Assembly (NCBI GenBank): GCA_016867005.1
Contig: VGKM01000026.1
Location: 1-11,657 of the forward strand
Direction of reading: 5' to 3'
Source of the DNA: Candidatus Omnitrophota bacterium
GTDB taxonomy: Bacteria > Omnitrophota > Gorgyraeia > Gygaellales > Profunditerraquicolaceae
DNA: 11,657 nucleotides
Positions 9,501-11,657 of this stretch are shown here, piece by piece. The stretch's first letter is position 1; each line of letters begins with the position of its first letter. The position numbers and the translations under genes are program-made. Under the pieces are notes generated by a model that searched no databases, was not told the origin of the DNA, and saw only the letters and a list, made by a program, of their open reading frames with translations.

Positions 9501-11657
9501 CGGGTCAAGGGAAGCTGCACGGTTATCGACATTAGACACAAAGAAGTACTTATAGTCGTCTCTTACCAAATCAAGTATCCTGCCGCTTGTTATAGGCTGG
9601 ACAAAACTGGCATCATGGCCGTCAGACCAGAAGGCATCTTCTATGCTTAAGTTTGGCTCATAATTGACCAGGAAGTCGCCGGTATTCTTATAGATTAAGT
9701 GGGACTTGCTTGAACCAATAAGCAGGACATCTGAATAATACGGGTCATTATTATAACGGTAAATATGGTCATTGAAGGGGTCTTTTTCATAGCCGATCCT
9801 TGCCAGGTCAGAACGGATGTCGTTCTCGGTGAGGTGGCTAGTCATGATTATAGCCGGCATGTTCCTATCTAAATAAGTGCGGCCTCTATACAATTCATTC
9901 TTAGCAGCAACCTGAGCTAAAGATATCTCAATGATCGAATGCAATTCTCCGTCTACCCCGATACGATAGCTCCCCTTCGCCTTGGGGTCAACATACTGCC
10001 TGCCCTGTTCATCAAAGAGGATATTGGCATAACGCATGCCCCTGCCGCCTGCGGAGATGATTGCTGCTGCATTACGCATGTAATTCTCAAGGCCTATGCG
10101 TTCAAGTTGTTCATAAGAAAAGATTTGCTTATTGCCGTTCTCATCTTTTAAGATAGTGTAATATCCCGGCAAAGGAAGGACAACCGAGTCAAATTCAAGA
10201 TTGGGGTTTTCTTTTAAGTAGGCCTCTGCTTCTTCTTGCGTCTTAAACTGCAGGCCTCTTCTCCAAGGTTCAAGTTGCTCCAGGCTGGTTAACCTAATAT
10301 TGGAGCAGCCATTCCTACCGCCGCTACGGATGACCTGCTGTTGCCTGATAAGTTCGCGGATAAAGCTGTACGCGGCAAAGGGCTGGCGGGTATCCGGGTC
10401 ATAGTCAATTGCTTCTTTGTAGACTAAGGTATTGTATGCCTCTCCGAAGACTCTTGAGTCGGGGTTAGTATTGTTAAATACATAACCTAAGTGCAACTGA
10501 GCAAGGATTTTGTTGATTTTACCCGGCAGAGAGAGCAGTTTATCGGCAATCTGAATGTGTTTTCTTAGTTCATCCTGGGAAGGCGCGCTTCCTGTAACCG
10601 CATAAGCATTTAAGTAAGAAATGAATTCAATATTGCCATCTTTGTCTTTAGTAACGGTATTCAGGAAATTGTCTAAATTAGGCTCTGTGTTGGTGACAAT
10701 AGCAGTATATATGACTCTAAAGAGCTCTCTTGCCCTGAACGACGGGGCAAAAGAATCGGCTAAGGTCTCGGTGATAGGCGGGCCGCGCGGTGATTCCTGG
10801 TCAATATGTATCAATTCATGCCTTAAGGCCTCGATTAAGAACTGAATTACCCTTGCCCTATTGGCATCGTTTAGCTGCTCATAGAGGTCTGCAAGACGAT
10901 GGAAATACTTCCAGGTGGCGTAGGTACGTTGACTAGACCATGAAGGATAGAATACGACATCATCAAAGAGATTATTTACGAAAATCAAATCAAAGTTTTC
11001 TCTTAAATCGAGGCCAGAATTCTTAAAGGTATATTTAGTGTTGAAAATTTCCTGATATTCTTTCCTCAGGTCGCTAAACAACTTACGCTTATCTCCTAAC
11101 ATCGAGATGGCCACATCGCCATCTTCTCCATTCGCATCTACAGCTTTCCAAAGCGCCCAGACATTGCCAGAACGAATACCTGCGCCGACCCTATCTTTTC
11201 TTGCCTTGGCTTCATCAGGAGTCAACCAGCCACCCTGGAGACGAATGGCACCTGAAGGCAAAGATTTCTTATTAATGGTTGGTTTGGGGTATTTTCTATC
11301 ATCTTTAGCATCAACTCTGGCAATAAAACCTTTTAGAAATGTTGCTTTTTCTGATAGCAACCTGATTGCTTCAAGCAAAACCCTGGAAGAAGACGGCATA
11401 TTTTTATGCAAGAACGACAATTCTTCCTTCTCGCCATTCTTATTATAAATAAATACCTTAAAATCTCTTAATATGAATTTCAACCTGGCTTTGTCTTGCA
11501 GCGTTGTAATCGGCAAATCGTTTATGCTCACATCCCCCCCAAAAACAGAAGCCAGGTTCTTAAGGAACCTTACAGCTTCTTCATAATTTTCAGCATTTTC
11601 TTTTAATGGCTCAAACCTGGTGTTTAATTTCTTGAGGTTGGCTTCAGTGTCATCCTC
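1..11657 (-). CDS. Internal fragment of a giant multidomain protein (UDPGP-like x2, guanylate-kinase-like, cupins, GH13, GT5)
   Basis: A single minus-strand frame stays open from one edge to the other: 3,885 full codons (3-11657) with no stop, checked line by line for TTA, CTA and TCA in phase on the forward strand. Neither start nor stop is present. Recognisable domains in protein order are two tandem units of about 900 aa ending in UDPGP-family nucleotidyltransferase folds (residues about 1-1775), a guanylate-kinase-like domain (about 1914-2101), two cupin-like barrels (about 2363-2605), an unassigned helical region, a GH13 amylase-type domain (about 3060-3590) and the start of a GT5 glucan synthase domain (from about 3705). 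All these families are usually separate soluble enzymes of sugar-nucleotide and alpha-glucan metabolism. No membrane helix or signal sequence was seen. The overall function is inferred only; the reality of the reading frame is very secure. Gene name unknown. Confidence 0.96.
546..879 (-). other. Helical linker between GH13 and GT5 domains
   Basis: Residues about 3594-3704. After the amylase C-terminal beta domain the sequence becomes helical and charged (for example LFHTRFAELAHKVEGASKVD, then LLSAVVQQSTDKLVKDVATK) and leads straight into the first strand of the GT5 domain. No family recognised. There is no membrane helix here, unlike what would be needed to place the GH13 and GT5 parts on opposite sides of a membrane. 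Confidence 0.45.
880..2480 (-). other. GH13 alpha-amylase-type domain with C-terminal beta domain
   Basis: GH13 enzymes hydrolyse or transfer alpha-glucosidic bonds. The catalytic triad is present: the nucleophile Asp in GARVDVAH (codon 1872-1874), the acid/base Glu in FIFIGENYG (codon 1662-1664) and the transition-state Asp in ALETHDFYR (codon 1476-1478). GPIMIYNRQEIGE (1353-1391) matches the family's 'P.iY.GqE.G' block near the barrel end. An early GTFKNIEDMLPRLEKDGY and a later ELGGEEGLKKLVIKAKKMG match the first barrel elements. Region I reads VIVDLIPHVNQN (DLIPHV at 2100-2117) instead of the common DxxxNH, so substrate contacts differ. After about 1180 a beta-rich C-terminal domain follows, ending near GIAVFSIKEAKG. 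Some resemblance to maltosyltransferase-type GH13 was noted, but the subfamily is undecided. Activity is likely; direction and substrate are unknown. Confidence 0.85.
2500..3840 (-). other. Unassigned, mainly helical region upstream of the GH13 domain
   Basis: Residues about 2607-3053. The region opens with a Pro/Arg-rich linker (SAPSARTRPGKATPT, near 3836-3791) that marks a clear domain boundary after the cupin. It then contains helical sequence with SIHEAVEAYLRYEK and EAHRYAVKIEESY (about 3485-3385), and a segment with alternating helices, NPVVILEAIERLNALLDTPA onward to about 2815, that has HEAT-like character. The last part (about 2740-2500) alternates strand-like segments such as FDNLILRVGFNPF and GIIHVAIQTRQG; it may be a beta-sandwich preceding the amylase barrel, as in other GH13 enzymes. 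None of these assignments is firm. Confidence 0.4.
3845..4180 (-). other. Cupin-like beta barrel 2, WbuC-like
   Basis: Residues about 2493-2605 include GRPHVHTPVEKPKLELLIMA, matching the cupin motif 1 pattern HxH...E (HVH at 4074-4082), then KGRARYTVYTPQGKNLGAVL, LQEGDRVISLGGHNIEFLG and EVCEGPYPGPEKAKVFF (EGPYPG at 3870-3887). The order 'ELL..G..R..VY...G', the late histidine and the EGPY ending resemble WbuC-family cupins, which are found in surface-polysaccharide gene clusters and whose precise role is poorly defined. A metal site is plausible from the two histidines, the glutamate and the later histidine. Confidence 0.6.
4275..4570 (-). other. Cupin-like beta barrel 1 (degenerate)
   Basis: Residues about 2363-2461 show alternating strand-like segments with cupin-type spacing: IQLKVQELKTGEKVDF, YVVYVESGTIKACL, then YVTLNAGDLITVFTTGTF and AKVSLIIQTP. 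The turn ESGTIKA and the AGDLITV stretch resemble the GxGxV and PGD elements of cupins, but the metal-binding histidines of cupin motif 1 are absent. I regard it as a probable metal-free barrel paired with the better-preserved cupin that follows. Confidence 0.45.
4575..5339 (-). other. Unassigned linker with a small internal repeat
   Basis: Residues about 2107-2361 follow the kinase-like fold. The first part (to about 4850) looks like mixed alpha/beta sequence that I cannot assign. Then comes a Gly/Pro-rich hinge, ILPGGESAPIPVG (near 4845-4807), and two copies of a short helical repeat: ELTEAEINAALEGARAGK (4698-4751) and TLTPEEIKVAIEGAK (4599-4643), 36 codons apart. The repeat resembles no domain I can name and may be a spacer helix pair. 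Confidence 0.45.
5340..5921 (-). other. Guanylate-kinase-like domain with an altered P-loop
   Basis: Guanylate kinase phosphorylates GMP with ATP. The domain starts KKLILLSGPSAVGKGPL with the P-loop GPSAVGKG at residues 1922-1929 (5871-5894). The GMP-binding region is recognisable as YTSRDARKGEEEGVTYFF (TSR at 5802-5810), followed by a VHGKEQGLDL segment like the family's VHGxxYGT, then VPLIEVSVDWAKMLREKF, IFMSPLSDEEIERR and the closing strand EYDAVIIND (5355-5381). Length, about 190 residues, is normal for the family. Many guanylate kinases read GKST or GKGT at the loop end; here the threonine is replaced by proline (GKGP), and the tyrosine of YGT is not obvious. The fold is well supported; guanylate kinase activity is not certain. 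Fusion of this domain to UDPGP-like and glucan enzymes is very unusual. Confidence 0.85.
5922..6330 (-). other. Helical linker between unit B and guanylate-kinase-like domain
   Basis: Residues about 1777-1912 follow NLAGMVTW of unit B. They are rich in Lys, Glu, Ile and Leu with probable helices (for example around RHMLGYLNELQRQYNLPDD) and a short hydrophobic strand-like stretch DRIYVASAIPVNSILPLVN near 6039-5983. I recognise no family. It is coding in the same frame, with no start site or ribosome binding site that would indicate a separate gene. Confidence 0.5.
6670..7400 (-). other. Unit B UDPGP/UAP1-like nucleotidyltransferase domain, altered active-site lysine region
   Basis: It has the same fold signature as unit A: LAGGLGARF (residues 1425-1433), PVVLYTSHHTH at the IMTS position, WPDGHDSSF (from 1568), SNIDN (1599-1603), IDPRFLGLM and KPEGQKGG (to 1637). 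The segment equivalent to PKAKGSYRI in unit A reads EPKANYRI, so the lysine-glycine pair at the usual PKG position is missing or shifted. In the family this lysine helps bind the substrate phosphates, so this copy may have weak activity, another substrate, or a regulatory role. Assignment to the UDPGP fold rests on motif order and on its obvious similarity to unit A. Confidence 0.7.
8070..8770 (-). other. Unit B N-terminal half: unknown domain with AIRLQGG and HExxH motifs
   Basis: This is the paralogue of the unit A N-terminal half. PAIRLQGG (residues 1016-1023), HENKHRTAEG (HExxH at 1157-1161) and APSFRARELF (1178-1187) recur in the same order. The two middle residues of the HExxH motif change (LI to NK) while both histidines and the glutamate are retained, the pattern expected if those three residues are under selection. 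The spacing from HExxH to APSFRARELF is slightly shorter than in unit A (21 versus 24 residues). Function unknown. Confidence 0.55.
8096..8126 (-). repeat. 31-base near-exact repeat encoding APSFRARELF, unit B copy
   Basis: This is the partner of 10718-10748, offset 2,622 bases. Flanking DNA differs clearly on both sides. Confidence 0.9.
8831..8957 (-). repeat. 127-base exact direct repeat, copy 2 (between units A and B)
   Basis: This is the internal partner of 11531-11657, lying at the junction between unit A (which ends after NLAGDHTW and about 20 further residues) and unit B. It encodes the same 42 residues. Its location immediately after a UDPGP-like domain predicts that the edge copy is also preceded, outside the window, by another UDPGP-like unit. 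Confidence 0.97.
9350..10080 (-). other. Unit A UDPGP/UAP1-like nucleotidyltransferase domain
   Basis: The UDPGP family forms UDP-sugars from UTP and a sugar 1-phosphate in the cytoplasm. Ordered signature elements match it: a glycine-rich nucleotide loop SAGGRGMRY (residues 535-543), the PKAKGSYRIGVDG segment corresponding to the family PKG plus following strand, PAIIMTS (601-607) like the family's IMTS element, WSDGHD (677-682) at the place of PDGNG, SNVDN (708-712) matching the conserved VDN, then LDPALL and a KPKGQKGG block (to residue 746) at the position of the family's EKxxPxExxG region. The key lysine-glycine pair is kept. DGHD instead of DGNG is unusual but shared with unit B, suggesting a distinct subfamily. 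Sugar specificity cannot be read from the sequence. Confidence 0.75.
10700..11460 (-). other. Unit A N-terminal half: unknown domain with AIRLQGG and HExxH motifs
   Basis: I do not recognise this region as a named family. It includes a helical segment, the motif GAIRLQGG (residues 136-143), and a helix-like stretch containing RHELIHIDQE (HExxH at residues 280-284), followed about 20 residues later by APSFRARELF. HExxH within a helix is the zinc-binding signature of zincin metallopeptidases, and acidic residues follow in ITETLAD. The same motif and following block recur in unit B, so this is a conserved feature and not chance. A peptidase activity is only a possibility; no classic third-ligand motif is clear. 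Confidence 0.55.
10718..10748 (-). repeat. 31-base near-exact repeat encoding APSFRARELF, unit A copy
   Basis: This stretch is identical to 8096-8126 except for one base (C versus G, a synonymous Ser codon change). It encodes the most conserved block after the HExxH motif. DNA identity this high inside otherwise diverged units points to strong constraint or local gene conversion. Confidence 0.9.
11531..11657 (-). repeat. 127-base exact direct repeat, copy 1 (at window edge)
   Basis: Bases 11531-11657 are identical to 8831-8957, offset exactly 2,700. The base on the left differs (A at 11530, G at 8830); the right side cannot be compared because the window ends. It encodes the 42-residue junction segment from EDDTEANLKK to FGGD, probably a charged helical linker between UDPGP-like domains and the next unit. 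Flanking paralogous sequence is strongly diverged, so exact DNA identity here reflects recent recombination, gene conversion or an assembly effect. Confidence 0.97.

Larger units (their letters stand above)
8958..11657 (-). repeat. Tandem protein repeat unit A (unknown/HExxH half plus UDPGP-like half)
   Basis: This is the first of two paralogous units, residues 1-900. Landmarks shared in order with unit B are the junction segment ending in FGGD, an AIRLQGG motif (11229-11252), HELIH (10806-10820), APSFRARELF (10719-10748), SAGGRGMRY (10029-10055), WSDGHD (9612-9629), SNVDN (9522-9536), GQKGG (9420-9434) and NLAGDHTW (9006-9029). Corresponding landmarks in unit B lie 2,622 to 2,673 bases away, and the junction copies are exactly 2,700 bases (900 codons) apart. 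Protein similarity between units is patchy, strong around motifs and weak between them, so the duplication is old apart from the identical junction. The unit begins at the window edge, so its boundary is set by the repeat rather than by a known domain limit. Confidence 0.85.

Noticed and set aside
7621..10080. GC difference between unit A and unit B as a sign of separate origin
   Set aside because: Hand counts of single 60-base lines vary widely within both units, and the homologous GQKGG lines go the other way; the evidence is too thin without a computed profile.
11107..11448. Plus-strand open stretch of 113 codons, Ser/Ala-rich
   Set aside because: Composition is that of an antisense reading of repeat unit A; the minus-strand frame has paralogue support here (AIRLQGG block).
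1..11657. Several adjacent genes fused by missed stop codons or sequencing errors
   Set aside because: There is no stop anywhere in the frame, no change of frame between domains, and linkers without start-site signals; several independent lost stops would be required.
1..11657. Alternative genetic code needed to keep the frame open
   Set aside because: None of TAA, TAG or TGA occurs in frame, so the standard bacterial code is sufficient.
8831..11657. Direct repeats as insertion-sequence ends or a CRISPR-like array
   Set aside because: The repeats are in-frame protein-coding linkers with no terminal inverted repeats, no transposase and only two copies 2,700 bases apart.

Overview
The whole window is the inside of one giant gene on the minus strand. 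I read the minus frame whose codons occupy forward positions 3-5, 6-8 and so on up to 11655-11657. It contains no TAA, TAG or TGA across 3,885 codons and is open at both edges, so the true start, stop, promoter and terminator all lie outside. There is no intergenic space, and nothing on the plus strand looks like a gene. Residue numbers below count from the first full codon at the right edge (11657 down to 11655 is residue 1).

Layout in protein order (right to left): (1) 11657-8958, repeat unit A, about 900 aa. It has an unknown N-terminal half with an AIRLQGG motif and an HExxH motif, then a UDPGP/UAP1-type nucleotidyltransferase domain. (2) 8957-about 6330, repeat unit B, a diverged tandem paralogue with the same order. 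(3) About 5921-5340, a guanylate-kinase-like domain. (4) About 4570-3845, two cupin-like barrels, the second resembling the WbuC family. (5) About 3840-2500, a mostly helical region I do not recognise. (6) About 2480-880, a GH13 alpha-amylase-type domain with its catalytic triad and C-terminal beta domain. (7) About 545-1, the N-terminal lobe of a GT5 glycogen/starch-synthase-type glycosyltransferase, running off the left edge.

Taken together, the recognisable parts concern alpha-glucan and sugar-nucleotide metabolism: a UDP-sugar-forming fold, a nucleotide-kinase fold, a glucan hydrolase/transferase fold and a glucan synthase fold. The GH13-then-GT5 order also occurs in fungal alpha-1,3-glucan synthases. 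I infer a possible one-chain alpha-glucan assembly machine. Several domains carry altered motif residues, so some may be structural or regulatory rather than catalytic. I saw no signal peptide or membrane helix in this part.

Organism: bacterial style (uninterrupted coding, standard code sufficient). Giant genes of more than 10 kb with mixed enzymatic domains are known from Candidatus Omnitrophota and a few other poorly cultivated bacterial phyla. Omnitrophota is my best guess, not a demonstrated assignment. The right edge ends in a 127-base exact copy of an internal segment, which suggests a contig ending in an unresolved repeat; the real gene may hold more repeat units than are seen here.
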